Source of the DNA: Falciphora oryzae
Lineage: Eukaryota > Ascomycota > Sordariomycetes > Magnaporthales > Magnaporthaceae
Reading direction: 5' to 3'
DNA: 11,331 nt
Assembly (NCBI GenBank): GCA_000733355.1
Contig: JNVV01000094.1
Coordinates: 45,633-56,963 of the forward strand
Part shown: piece by piece, positions 1-8,462 of the stretch
How positions within the stretch are numbered: the stretch's first letter is position 1
How the letters are laid out: each line of letters starts with the position of its first letter
The notes under the pieces: model-generated
Seen by the model: the letters and a program-made list of their open reading frames with translations, nothing else
The model's database searches: none
What the model was told of the DNA's origin: nothing
Position numbers and translations under genes: made by a program

Positions 1-234
1 TTTTTGCTGGCCTGCCCTATGGTTTAATTTGTTAGCCGCCTCGATAGCAACATATAGCCTTGTGTTAAGCTTAGGTAGCGCTAGCACGTTATATGCCCCC
101 TGGGAGGCAGGGAAAGGTAGATCCCGACTAACTGACGTTAAATAAACTCTTTCTTTCTCTTTCCCCCAATGGCATGGCCCGTGTACGCTAAGACAGGTTT
201 TTGTTTGTCGGCAACTGCACTTAATCGTGCGCAT
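1..234 (-). CDS. Unrecognised protein, N-terminal part with Cys/His-rich start; runs off the left edge
   Basis: Read on the minus strand, an ATG at 234-232 opens 78 codons with no stop up to base 1; the frame is open back to a TAA at 330-328, and this is the only ATG in it. The first 23 residues hold C6, C8, C14, H18, C21 and H22 (segment KCSCRQTKTC, then HGPCHW), which could bind a metal. From E28 (base 153) the product reads ERVYLTSV, RDLP, PASQGAY, VLALPKLNTRLY and AIEAANK. The same block is encoded by the plus strand near the right edge (10958-11083), with 38 of 42 residues identical by hand count. Most nucleotide differences are silent, so I take the block as truly coding. The Cys-rich part has no counterpart in the other copy, so its status is weaker. 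I do not recognise the family; it could be an ORF of a mobile element. No membrane segment is visible in this part. Confidence 0.45.
   Translation of the reverse strand, partial: MRTIKCSCRQTKTCLSVHGPCHWGKEKERVYLTSVSRDLPFPASQGAYNVLALPKLNTRLYVAIEAANKLNHRAGQQK
28..165 (-). repeat. Left copy of an inverted, dispersed coding repeat
   Basis: This stretch is the imperfect reverse complement of about 10950-11083. Bases 153-28 and 10958-11083 align over 126 bases without gaps and differ at 13 positions by hand count. Similarity continues outward past the block to about base 7 (right side to about 11108) with small indels, and inward only to a purine tract at about 150-165. Beyond that the two flanks are unrelated. 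Confidence 0.75.
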
Positions 235-339
235 TTCGCCACCGCCGCTGCCTGCTGGGTGCAGCCGTGATTGGCCCGGAAAGCAGCGGCGACGTTCCCG
301 AAAACCCCGTTTAGTTCGCGGCCTTTTTTACGCTATTTT

Positions 340-551
340 CCATGCTGCCCTCCATGCTGCCCTCCATGCTGCTCTCCATGCTCCCTCCCTTTCATGCTAC
401 CTTCCATGCTGCCTTTTATGCTGCTTTCCATGCTGCCCTCCATGCTGCCCTCTATGCTGCCCTCCATGCTGCCCTCCATGCTCCCTCCCTTCCATGCTCT
501 TTCCCTTCCATGCTCCCTCCCCTCCATGCTCCCCTCCATGCTACCCTCCTG
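340..551. repeat. 12-bp minisatellite, unit CCATGCTGCCCT
   Basis: About seventeen units of a CATGCT-headed repeat follow one another. Most are 12 bp (CATGCTGCCCTC), with 14 to 17 bp variants carrying CATGCTCCCTCCC. Because the main unit is a multiple of three, several frames stay open on both strands: the minus strand reads as tandem Met-Glu-Gly-Ser, and the plus strand as Cys/Pro-rich or His/Ala-rich peptides. These open frames follow from the period and are not evidence for a gene. The plus strand is nearly free of A and the minus strand is purine-rich. Variant units are mixed through the array, so it is not freshly expanded. Confidence 0.85.
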
Positions 552-1600
552 CCGTGCACCCCGTGTCGACGGGTACCAGCCTACCTACCTTGATAGTTTG
601 TTAAAGTTGTCAGGTCCAACAACCAATTAGCAAGACGTGTAGTAGGTTGCAACCGGCATGGTGGTGTGGATTTTGGACGACACAGCAATATCGGCGAGAA
701 GGATGGCTTGGAGAGTGTCGCGGCTTCGCTGATGATGATTTGTGAGTCACCACATGACAGCTAATGAGCCCACGATGCTTGCTGGCCGGGGGTGTCACGG
801 TAAGGCAAAGGCACCTTCGGATCCTGGCAGAGGCTAAGGCTTTAACCGGGAGGTGCTCGGATGCATTATGGTTGGTTTTATTACAGTACCGGTTTAATGC
901 TATCCAGCTACGCGTTAACAGGCGAGACCCGAGCCTGCCAGACAACTAGGGCCAGATCTGGATGCAGCTTGTCTCGATCGTGTCCGATACAACGGGCGCT
1001 GCCGGCCACCCGGGCCACTCCTCACCCGTAAAGGTCAATTTCAAGTTCGCGAAGGCGCACCGCGTTGGAGGGAGAAAGCATTTCCCTACGGGCAGGCTGA
1101 TGTCGCTATGGAACCGCAAAGTAGCAAGAAAAGTGCAGTTACGGTTGCTTTTAAGGTGCGATAGTGTGGTCGGTTTTATCCCAAGCATGCGGGTCACAGT
1201 TATAGGGGTTTGGGGCCCGGGCGACGGGCACCTCGAACAGCAGCAAACCCGACGAAGTCAACAACCTTGGCGTAAAAGAAGGTGAGGAAGGGAGGCCAGG
1301 AAGGGCGAGCTGCATCGACGAAAGCGAAGCTGGCCGTGGAAACCAGCAAATGGGTCTGAACCCGGGCTCCTTCGAGGGTTTTCCAACGCGGTGCAAGACA
1401 GAAGAGGGCGACCGCGGGCCACCAGGAGGCGCACCGAGCTCGGGGCTCGACCCAGGCTCTACCGTCGCGGCATGCCTTGCACGGGCCCGGCCTACGCACC
1501 ATAGCACCTGCGAGGCGAAGCCGACGAGGCACAAGGGAACGGCGGCCAGACAAGAAGAAGAGGAGGCAAAGCCGCCGACGGACGATGGGAAGGAACGGTT
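552..1600. other. No recognisable gene
   Basis: Between the minisatellite and the last readable piece of the helicase pseudogene I find no known domain, RNA gene or repeat. On the minus strand the frame that carries the end of the helicase homology stays open down to 1151, but the residues after about 1601 are low-complexity (Ser, Pro, Ala and Arg rich) and match nothing I know. Another minus-strand frame at 1200-1553 has two hydrophobic stretches, also without recognisable sequence. The GC-rich 1200-1600 part could be the degraded 3' end of the helicase gene, because the C-terminal helicase lobe is not visible anywhere. Confidence 0.5.
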
Positions 1601-3624
1601 GTAGCTCGCGAGGTTGGCCCTCCTTTCATTCGTTTCCTCCTCTCGGGCCTCATCCGATACCGGCAAGGTCGTTAGAATTTTGGGCTCGTTATAGGCCAGA
1701 ACGCCCGGGGTTTTGACCCCAAAAAGTAGGACTGCGGGCTGGCGGGCGATGCAGAACTTCTTGAACCGCTTGGCGTGGACCACGTCGAGCGTCCGTTTGT
1801 ACTGCTCCTTTTTGCCCTCGTGCTTCCCCGACCTCGCTTGCGTGCTCGACATCCACTTTAACATCCTCGCGAGCTTTTTGGATGCCTTAGGGGTCAATAG
1901 GGTTTGTCCGGGTTCTGAGTATAAGGCGACGACTGATGCGGTATCCACGTCGAAAGGATTACTCTGGGTTCCCTGGATGGCGCCGGCCGCCCTCAGTTCG
2001 GGCGGCCCGATACGCGGACACCTTTTGTACTTTGACCCGTCCGGAGCCTTTTTGCCGCTGATGATTTTACGCATCATCGTGTGGTGTGCTTCCACCACCA
2101 GAGGCCATCCGGGCCCATGAAGGGCATCGACGCCGACACGTAAATGCCGAACATTATCGCACAAGGCAAAGACTTTTGGTGCTGTGCGATTTCGTGGGCC
2201 AGTTTGACGACTTCGGTGAGACCTCCCGCCTTCCCTTTGTATTTGTGCACTTCGTTTCAGGCGAGGAGACCGGCGTGGCGCAGCGCCCGTGGGAATGACG
2301 CTTGTCTGACCCTTGGTATGCCCGTTTCCTCCTGCGTGCGCAGGGCAGCACGGACGGCCTTTGGGTTGTGGCGGTTTGCGAGGACGACGAAGTAGGGCTC
2401 CAGCTTCGTCGCGTCCTGCTGTCCATCAAGACCCGCAAGGTCCTCGTGGCAGATCAGCCGATCCCCGTATATCGTGTCGGTGAACAGTAGGTTGATGAGC
2501 TTCCCACCGGCCGTCATGCCGTCTAGGGCGCTTTGGTCGATGCCGACGGTCTTCTCCCACTCGTCCGTCCAGCTGTATCGTCTCGCTTTCGAAAAAGAAG
2601 ATGGAGACGCGGTGGCCCCATCGTATAGCGGGCTGCCGCGTGGGCGAATCCGGCTCGCAGGGGCAAGGCATGCCGAGTTTTCCACGTCCCTAGGCGCAGA
2701 CGCTCCCCGCAGGGGCTCCGGCGCCTAGGTGGCGCGTGGTGCCTTCCCAGTCCTCTCCACGCTCCCTATCGAGGTGCTTTAGCATTTGCGACAGTCTGGC
2801 TGCGACGAGCGCGACCGCGATCACCATCAGCGTTTTGCCGAGTCCCGGCTGGTCGCCAAGCGCCTTGGCGAACGTCGCATCCGAGGCGTCAGCACATCGT
2901 AGATGACCACGGTCGGGGTCGCCACGCTCGGCTGCGAGGTCGAACAGCAGCGGGCTGGTCGGATTCTAAATGTTTGCCCCGTAGTCGTGCGCGTGGAACG
3001 CCGGTTCGTGCAGCCGCCAGAACGACGTCGCCTCGTACGCGCCTGCCCAGTTGGCCCAGCCCGACATGAAGAGCTCCTGGAAGTCCGCCCACCTGCTCGA
3101 CGTTACTCGCTGCTTGTGCTAACTCCGGGGCGCCAGTATGCCTTTACGCCTTCGCCCAGTAACGATCCCGCTTCGAACACGCCCGTAATATAGGCTGCCA
3201 GCTCTTTGGCGAGTGGCAAAGCCATCGCGCTGTGCGTGGCCGCTTTGTAGAGCTTCCGCCAACGGTCGGCTGCCGACCTGGGAAGCTCGTTGATCTCTCT
3301 GGCGACCGGATGCATTACGACGAACCATATCTCGCGGGTCGCCGCTTCCGCGAGCCGGAATGTGCGGCCGGTAATGTTAAAATCGATGCCCGCCACGTGT
3401 TTCGCCCCGTACGGCGCCGCCCATTTGTGGAAGCTGATTGTGATGTTGTCCAATATCTGACCGTCTCCTCGCGAAATGGCCTGGCTTGGTTCGTCCCGCC
3501 CGTTGTCCGTCTCGCAACAGAGCGCAACGGAGCCCTCGGCGCCGCCGGACAGCCATTCCAGGCCGAGTCCACGGGTGGCCCCCCCCCCCCGGTCGCACCT
3601 CATGCCGCCCGATCCGTTCCCCAT
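1601..3624 (-). pseudogene. SNF2-type ATPase/helicase, broken and lacking its C-terminal lobe
   Basis: Intact relatives are DNA-dependent ATPases. The first readable piece starts at a true ATG (3624) and runs 173 residues (segments FHKWAAPYGAKHVAG and EIWFVVMHPVAREINELP) to a TAA at 3105-3103. A shifted frame then gives DFQELFMSGW and HEPAFHAHDYGANI, a TAG near 2967, and the Walker A motif DQPGLGKT at about 2850-2828. After another TAG near 2684 and a shift come WTDEWEKTV (motif Ia region), FVVLANRHNPK, a TGA at 2259-2257 and NEVHKYKG, a damaged DEVH box whose Asp is now Asn (2256-2245). SASMP (2136-2122) fits motif III. A last frame (from about 2100) holds NPFDV, KKFCIARQ (where SNF2 proteins often have an RRT-like segment) and LPVSDEARE. 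The helicase C lobe is missing. Order and spacing fit one gene with at least three frame changes. SNF2 membership is confident; the exact family is not. A poly-G run lies near the start. Confidence 0.8.
3579..3590. repeat. Run of 12 C (12 G in the gene) near the start of the helicase pseudogene
   Basis: Twelve identical bases lie within the first 16 codons of the SNF2-like pseudogene. On the coding strand they give a Gly-rich segment after CDR. Such a run is prone to slippage and to sequencing error, so the frame joining the ATG at 3624 to the body of the protein is uncertain. Confidence 0.9.
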
Positions 3625-3729
3625 CTTGTACGTCGGTGCTTAGCGTGCTGGGATGGTTAGGACCAAACCTGACCCTGCTCACCTTTGTCAACCACCTCTA
3701 ACGTCCCAGCTGCCAGCGAGACGCATGGC

Positions 3730-4400
3730 CTATGCCGTGACCGAGTGTCTGGCCGGGCTTTTGCTCGAACGTTTGAGTTTACCGTGTAGAAGCCACGGCA
3801 AGTCTTTTACGAGGTTGAACAAGGCCGCCAGAACCACGAGCCCAATGATACAGATCGGTCCAAAAATGGCAAAGACCGAAAACCCATACGAGGCGGCTAT
3901 GAAGTTGGGGTCCCCCTTTAATTGATCGGTGGCTAACCCGACCTGCATCGCCGTTAGCACCAAAGCGATAAAGACGGTCGTGGTGGCCAGCCACGTGAGG
4001 TTGCCGCGGACTATGCTCCCGTAGTTGCGCCAGTCGCGAAGGTACGGGGTAAACGGGGGCAGCCGCGTAAAACGATGGACAGTATTAAATCGGGACAAGC
4101 GAAATTCACCACGCCAAAAGCGTGGGTGGATCGAAGCGTCATTATGGCGCGCGAAAATCTCCCGAGTTAGGGCCTTCCAACCCGTCCATAAAATCGTCTC
4201 GTCGTCGACAGTGCGCGGCAGCAGGCGCTTCTCGGTGGCAACGTAAAAGTCGCTCTCGTAGCATATAAAACAAGTATACGAATAGAAAAAGCCCAGGGCC
4301 ACTCTCCGCAGCTTATCCTTGCATGTCGTTTGCGGGTTTTGCACCACCTGCTTGCCGCTGTCGCCGCTGACGCCCGCACTCCCAATAGTAGGGGCCTGGC
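3730..4400 (-). pseudogene. Two-helix fungal membrane protein, N-terminus cut off by retrotransposon insertion
   Basis: An uninterrupted frame ends at a TAG at 3732-3730 and carries about 223 residues of host sequence. Segments such as LGFFYSYTCFICYESDF, FRLSRFNTVHRFTRLPPF and YLRDWRNYG precede two hydrophobic helices: one at WLATTTVFIALVLTAMQVGLA and one from about SYGFSVFAIFGPICIIG to LAALFNLV. A basic tail (KLKRSSK) follows. The pattern resembles a widespread family of fungal proteins of unknown function that I believe is catalogued as DUF6601, but I cannot check the name. The frame continues upstream only through five codons of the LTR and has no ATG, so the N-terminal part is missing. 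It lies about 105 bases upstream of the SNF2-like pseudogene on the same strand. Unlike its neighbours it has no internal stop or frameshift, so it was probably intact until the insertion. Confidence 0.65.
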
Positions 4401-4819
4401 TGTAACAAGGGGTCAAAGACGGCTTGGAGAAGGATCTCTATATTGCAGATAATCTTTCTATGGGCTCAAGAGATGCTTGAGGAAGAAGGAATCTTTCATG
4501 GAGGACATAGGAGATGGCAGGGTTTGTATAAACCACCCTGTGATCCGTGCGAAGTATTGAGTACATGATTCACACTGCCCCTCCGGCCTTCGGCCTTTGG
4601 GCCTCGGGGCCGTTGGGCACCTATACCGGTTCCCGGACCTTCTGTGGGGCCGATTAGGTGAGTCTGTGACGGTCCGGGTGGCTGTCGCACGCGCCTATAT
4701 GAACCTCATGTCGAGTTATGTCATACATGACTTGGCATCGTACCCTTTTGGGGGTGTGTGCCGTAGTGGAGAGGGTTTATTCCATTCGTTACAGAGTCCA
4801 CAGGTTCTTCCGTGTGACA
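4401..4819 (-). repeat. 3' LTR of the gypsy element
   Basis: On the minus strand the LTR would start TGTCACACGG at 4819, directly after a polypurine tract, and end CCCCTTGTTACA at 4401, giving the usual TG...CA ends and a length of 419 bp, normal for fungal elements. A TATA-like TTTATACAAA lies at 4532-4523, and a purine-rich, partly palindromic GGCC-rich stretch at about 4580-4615. The adjacent host bases at 4396-4400 are CTGGC, the candidate target-site duplication; its partner is not found on the right. A shorter LTR ending at 4665 (GTCACA) is possible but explains the host gene break less well. Confidence 0.65.
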
Positions 4820-4835
4820 CTATCCTCCTCTTCCT
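4820..4835 (-). promoter_or_regulatory. Polypurine tract (plus-strand primer site) of the gypsy element
   Basis: The minus strand reads AGGAAGAGGAGGATAG and is followed at once by TGTCAC, the expected start of the 3' LTR. Purine tracts in this position prime second-strand DNA synthesis in LTR retrotransposons. The tract also lies inside the open pol frame, encoding RKRRI. Confidence 0.65.
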
Positions 4836-4928
4836 AGGGCGCGTTTCGAGACCTTTTGAAGCCCGCTTAAGGGATGCGGCCGTGCCTATATCTTGTGGCA
4901 CGCGGGGGTCCCTAGGCTTATCGGGGTT

Positions 4929-5090
4929 GAGCCGATGAAAGGCAACAACGTGTTGCTTAAATCCGTCGGTATCGAAGTGCTTCCAAGGTTCCCACGTCCA
5001 ATCCTTTTTTCGTGGGTAATCTTCCCATCGGACAAAGTAACGAACCTTCCCGCTTGTATCCATGGAATCCATAACCTTTTTTACAACGAA
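4929..5090 (-). other. Chromodomain at the pol C-terminus
   Basis: Within the open stretch 5273-4716, residues following the integrase C-terminal landmarks (LGPFRILKVISP, NAFHVSLIEPY) read DFVVKKVMDS, KVRYFVRWEDYPRKKDWTWEP and FKQHVVAFH. This is a complete chromodomain with the aromatic positions of the fold (Y79, W83, W94 in this stretch). In chromoviruses it directs integration to marked chromatin. It is the best preserved domain of the element. Confidence 0.88.
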
Positions 5091-5462
5091 ATCTCCTATA
5101 ACCGAGGGGGCCTCCCGCAATACCTGGTCAGGGTTAAATCGTGCTTGAATGCTAGAGCGGTAGGGTTCGATAAGGGACACGTGGAAAGCGTTATAGATTT
5201 TCCAGGTTTTAAGCAGGGCTAGTTGTACCGCCGTGGGAGAAATAACCTTAAGGATCCGGAAGGGCCCGAGCATTTTGGCATCGAGTTTTTTGGCGGGGCG
5301 ACGGGTTTTTATGTGCCGGGCGTTTAATATAACGAATTGTCCTTCGGTAAGGACCGGCGAGGGGCTTCTCCTTTTATCGGCCTAATGCTTTATTCGTTCC
5401 CGGGCTTTTTCGAGGTGTTGTTTAGCTTTTTCGTGCACTTGGGTTATCCAATGCCGGTAGAG

Positions 5463-6290
5463 TTAGCTTGCTGGATTGCGTACTCGTCCTGGGAGAGGGG
5501 GATTATTGGAAGTTAGGTGGTACCCGTAGTTGGCGAAAAAGGGAGTAATGGAGGTACTTGCCGAAGATATATTATTATAGGCAAATTCCGCCGTGGGTAA
5601 TAGCTCGACCCAATTGGTCATTTTGTAATTTACGAAAGACCTAAGGTAGGTTTCCAGGCTTTGGTTAAGCCTTTTGGTTTGTCCATCCGTTTGGGGATGG
5701 AAGGCAGTGCTTATTTTTGGCTTAATGCCTACCAAACGGAGGAAGTTTTTCCACAAGTGGCTTGTAAATTTGGAATTTTTATCAAAAATAATATCCAAAG
5801 GCACATCGTGCAATCGCCAGTATTTTTTGGCGAAAATGCGGATAAGGTTATCCGACTTTTTACCCTCGATTTTAAGGGGGACGAAATGCGCCATTTTGGT
5901 AAAGGGGTTTATTATTACCCAAATTGAATCGCACCTATCGCTTAAAGGGAGGTCCGTGATAAAGTCCATAGCCACCGTTTTTTAGAGCTGGTAATGCAGT
6001 TTTATAGGTTGTAAGGGTTTAAAGGGGGCATGCTTTGGGGCTTTATTGCGTTGGCACTCCAGGCATCCCTTTACGTATTCCCGGATTTTTGCTTCGATAT
6101 TAGGCTATTAAAAGTGCCGAGTAATTAATTCGAGGGTTTTATCCATACCTATATGTTTAGCGATTTTTGTGTTATATTCGGACTTGAGGACTTCCTTTTA
6201 TAAGGCTTCCGTTAGTACCCACAATTTTTCTTTATAATAAAGGAGGCTATCCTTAACTTTTTTACCCTTTTCGGGCTTTTAAAAACGGCT
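5463..6290 (-). pseudogene. Integrase: zinc-binding domain and DDE core, catalytic Glu changed to Lys
   Basis: The zinc-binding part reads LLYYKEKLWVL, AKHIGMDKTLELITRHF, two stops, then KGCLECQRNK with both Cys kept (6065-6063 and 6056-6054). The two stops sit where this family normally has two Trp. The His usually present before the AKH segment appears lost. The core starts AMDFITDLP with the first catalytic Asp. The second Asp is in IIFDKNSKFTS, and 36 residues later the expected Glu of TDGQTE is Lys (TDGQTKRLNQ, codon 5675-5673). Loss of the DDE Glu would abolish strand transfer. ELLPTAEFAYN and other family landmarks follow. Confidence 0.9.
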
Positions 6291-6440
6291 TTGGTATTTG
6301 GAATCCGATATACCAGTTTGTTTAATTTTGTTAGTAAATTCCGTAGCCCACTTTAGGATTGGAATATTGCAAAGCCGGTTTGGGGATAGAAGGAAAGAAG
6401 GTGCTTTTTACGGCAAAGCTTTTTTTATGGAGTTATTTTT

Positions 6441-6920
6441 TTATCCTTCCAAGGCCGAAATTTTTGTTGGGAAATGTTTTTTTTGCAAAATCGTTATAAT
6501 CGGCTGATCCTTACTCCCCCTTTTTTTAGGTTTGTGCTGTGGTAATTTCGATAGCATATCGGCTTTTTTATTTTGCTTTCCTGGCCGGTAGTTGATTATA
6601 AACCAATAACCAGCCAATTGTTGTGCCCATTTAGTTTGCTTTCGATTAAAGATTTTGGCCGTTAGGAAATATTCGAGATTCCGGTGATCCGTATAAACCT
6701 TTATCTGGTACTTTGCCCTTTCGAGGTAATGCTTCCACCTAGCGAAATAGTCAACGACCGCTAAAAGTTCCTTATCGTGGATTTTATAGTTGATTTCGGC
6801 GGGCGACATTTTGCGTGAGTGGAAGGCAACGGGGTGCAATTTATTAGTTTCGGGGTTCTTTTAGGATAACACCTTTCTAAGGGCAAAGTCCGAAGCGTTT
6901 ATTTCGATTTGCGCTGGGAA
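6441..6920 (-). pseudogene. RNase H domain of the gypsy element, first catalytic Asp changed to Asn
   Basis: Readable segments are EINASDFALRKVLS, a stop, then HPVAFHSRKMSPAEINY, HDKELLAVV, FARWKHYL, YTDHRNLEYF and KADMLSKL. In Ty3-type RNase H the first segment is normally ExDASDFA, so the leading catalytic Asp is Asn here (codon 6899-6897). The Glu of KELLA, the Asp of YTDH and the last Asp of KADMLS remain. The 132-residue run after the stop is the longest undamaged piece of pol outside the C-terminus. Confidence 0.9.
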
Positions 6921-6999
6921 AAACGGATTAAAATGCCGGAATATCGGAAGCGAAACGAAAGCGACTTTAAAGGCTTTGAAGGCTTGTTTTATTTCGGGG

Positions 7000-7800
7000 G
7001 TTTATCGCTATTAGCTTTTGGGCAAAGCGTTGGCCGTCGTTATAGGCTTAACGATTTTTGAAAACCTTTTAATAAACTTCCTGTAAAAGTTGGCAAAGCT
7101 AACGAACGATTGGGAGTTTTTAAAGCAGTTGGGGGCCTTTTATTAAATGATAGCATTAACTTTATCCTTGGATATTGCGATGCCTTCGGGTTTTATTATG
7201 TAACCAAGGAATTCGATTTCGTGTACCCCCTAAACGCATTTGCAAGGGGCCACGGCTAGGTTATGTTTGGTAAAGCGGCGAAACATTTCCTTTACCAAAC
7301 TATCGTATTGTTCCTTAGTTTTTGCGTATATTAGGAGGTTATCTAAATATACGAGGAGCCCGGTATCGATAAGGTCCATAAAAATATGGTTTATTATGCT
7401 TTGGAAGGTGGCGGGGGCGTTAATAAAGCCTATAAGCATAACCGTAAATTCGAAAACGCCGTATTTGCAGCGGAAGGCCGTAAGCCATTTATGCACTTTT
7501 TTTATCCGAATTAGGTTAAACCCGGTTTTAAAATCGATTTTCGTTTTCCATTTGGCATTCCGAAATCGATTTTAAAGTTCCGTAATAAACGGGATAAAGT
7601 ACCGAATCGGAATCGTTTTAGCGTTTACGTCCTTATAGTCGACCACTACCCTTAAAGGATCGAGGGGGGGTTTTTTTTTTGCGAATATAAGGGGCGAATT
7701 GTTAGCAGTTTTGCATAACCTGGCCTGACCAATTCGTACCTGCTTTTCCAACCACGGCTTTAAAATATCCAATTCCTTTTGGCTTATTGGGTACAAAAGG
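7000..7800 (-). pseudogene. Reverse transcriptase domain, catalytic YLDD changed to YLDN
   Basis: The domain opens with the typical linker YPISQKELDILKPWLE and continues with SPLIFAKKK, LRVVVDYKDVNAKT, KIDFKTGFNLIRI (motif A, Asp kept), KWLTAFRCKYGVFEFTVM, NAPATFQ and LLVYLDNLLIYAKT. Motif C should be YxDD; the second Asp is Asn (codon 7340-7338). On the plus strand the change corresponds to CA becoming TA, the classic RIP context. EFLGYII follows after a stop. Ty3-type identity is very secure; activity is not expected. Confidence 0.9.
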
Positions 7801-8450
7801 CCATAGGTTAATTAAGCTCCTTTTTTAAGGTAAATTTCGTGGTCCCAAGGCTAATAATCGGGAAAACGGGTAGTAGCTGCTTCCGTTATAATAGGGAAAA
7901 ATTCCCTAAACTTTTGTGGCACCGATTTAAGGCCGTCCGAATTTGCTTTATTTATTTCCTTAAAGGAAGGAATACCGTGCCCGTATTTAATAGCGGCAAT
8001 AATCGCGGGCTTAATTGTTTTTATATTTTCCCGAAAGCGTAAGCCTTTAAGCGGCCGTAAATTTTATAGCTTCCGTGCCTGTGGCTTATTGCATTTCCGG
8101 CATTTGTTCGAATCCATTCGGATATCCCGAAGGTCGCGATCCAATAACCTTAGCGGTGGGTGTTGCTTTTGCTATGCGAAAGGTAGGATAATATCGCAAT
8201 TTGGATCCGTAGGATTAATTTCAAACGTTTCCGTAAAATAGTGTGTTTTGTACCAGAAGGTAACGTCGACAACTAGTTGCTTTCCGGCCTTTGGTTTAAT
8301 TTTCTTTAAAAAGGAGGTTATTACGCGAGGGATAGCTTTGTTAACCAGGTAACTTGGGAGTTGTTTAGCTATTTTGTCTGATATAACCTTCGTATCGTTG
8401 CTTCCGTTTAAAAGGACCCGGACTAGTATCTCTTTTGATCCCTTCGCCCG

Positions 8451-8460
8451 TATATATATA
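8451..8460. repeat. (TA)5 run at the gag-pol frame change
   Basis: Five TA units separate the region read in the gag frame (ending DPPYIY) from the region read in the pol frame (IYIRAKGSKEILVRV). Loss of one dinucleotide here would explain the one-step shift between the two frames. Confidence 0.7.
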
Positions 8461-8462
8461 CG

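Larger units (their letters stand above)
4716..8462 (-). pseudogene. pol: Ty3/gypsy pol polyprotein (protease, RT, RNase H, integrase, chromodomain)
   Basis: All recognisable pol segments on the minus strand fall in one frame: protease region (about 8462-8040), reverse transcriptase (about 7800-7000), RNase H (about 6920-6441), zinc-binding domain and integrase core (about 6290-5463), and C-terminal region with chromodomain (5360-4929). The frame ends at a TGA at 4718-4716, inside the LTR. Interruptions are nearly all TAA or TAG, as expected when Gln or Trp codons suffer C-to-T or G-to-A changes. The protease region reads VRVLLNGSNDTKVISDKIAKQ; a DSG/DTG active site is not evident, either lost or diverged in this group. 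The polyprotein cannot be made or work in this copy. Confidence 0.9.

Noticed and set aside
340..551. CRISPR-like array
   Set aside because: Units are 12 bp and contiguous, with no unique spacers.
227..630. Plus-strand Cys/Pro-rich open frames over the minisatellite
   Set aside because: They exist because the repeat period is a multiple of three; composition is pure repeat and there is no conserved domain.
610..949. Overlapping open frames on both strands
   Set aside because: Short, with no recognisable domain and no supporting context.
1200..1553. Minus-strand open frame with two hydrophobic stretches as a membrane protein gene
   Set aside because: It overlaps another long open frame in GC-rich DNA where stops are rare, and there is no recognisable family.
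2086..3660. Several plus-strand open frames opposite the SNF2-like gene
   Set aside because: Shadow frames of GC-rich coding DNA; the minus strand carries ordered helicase motifs.
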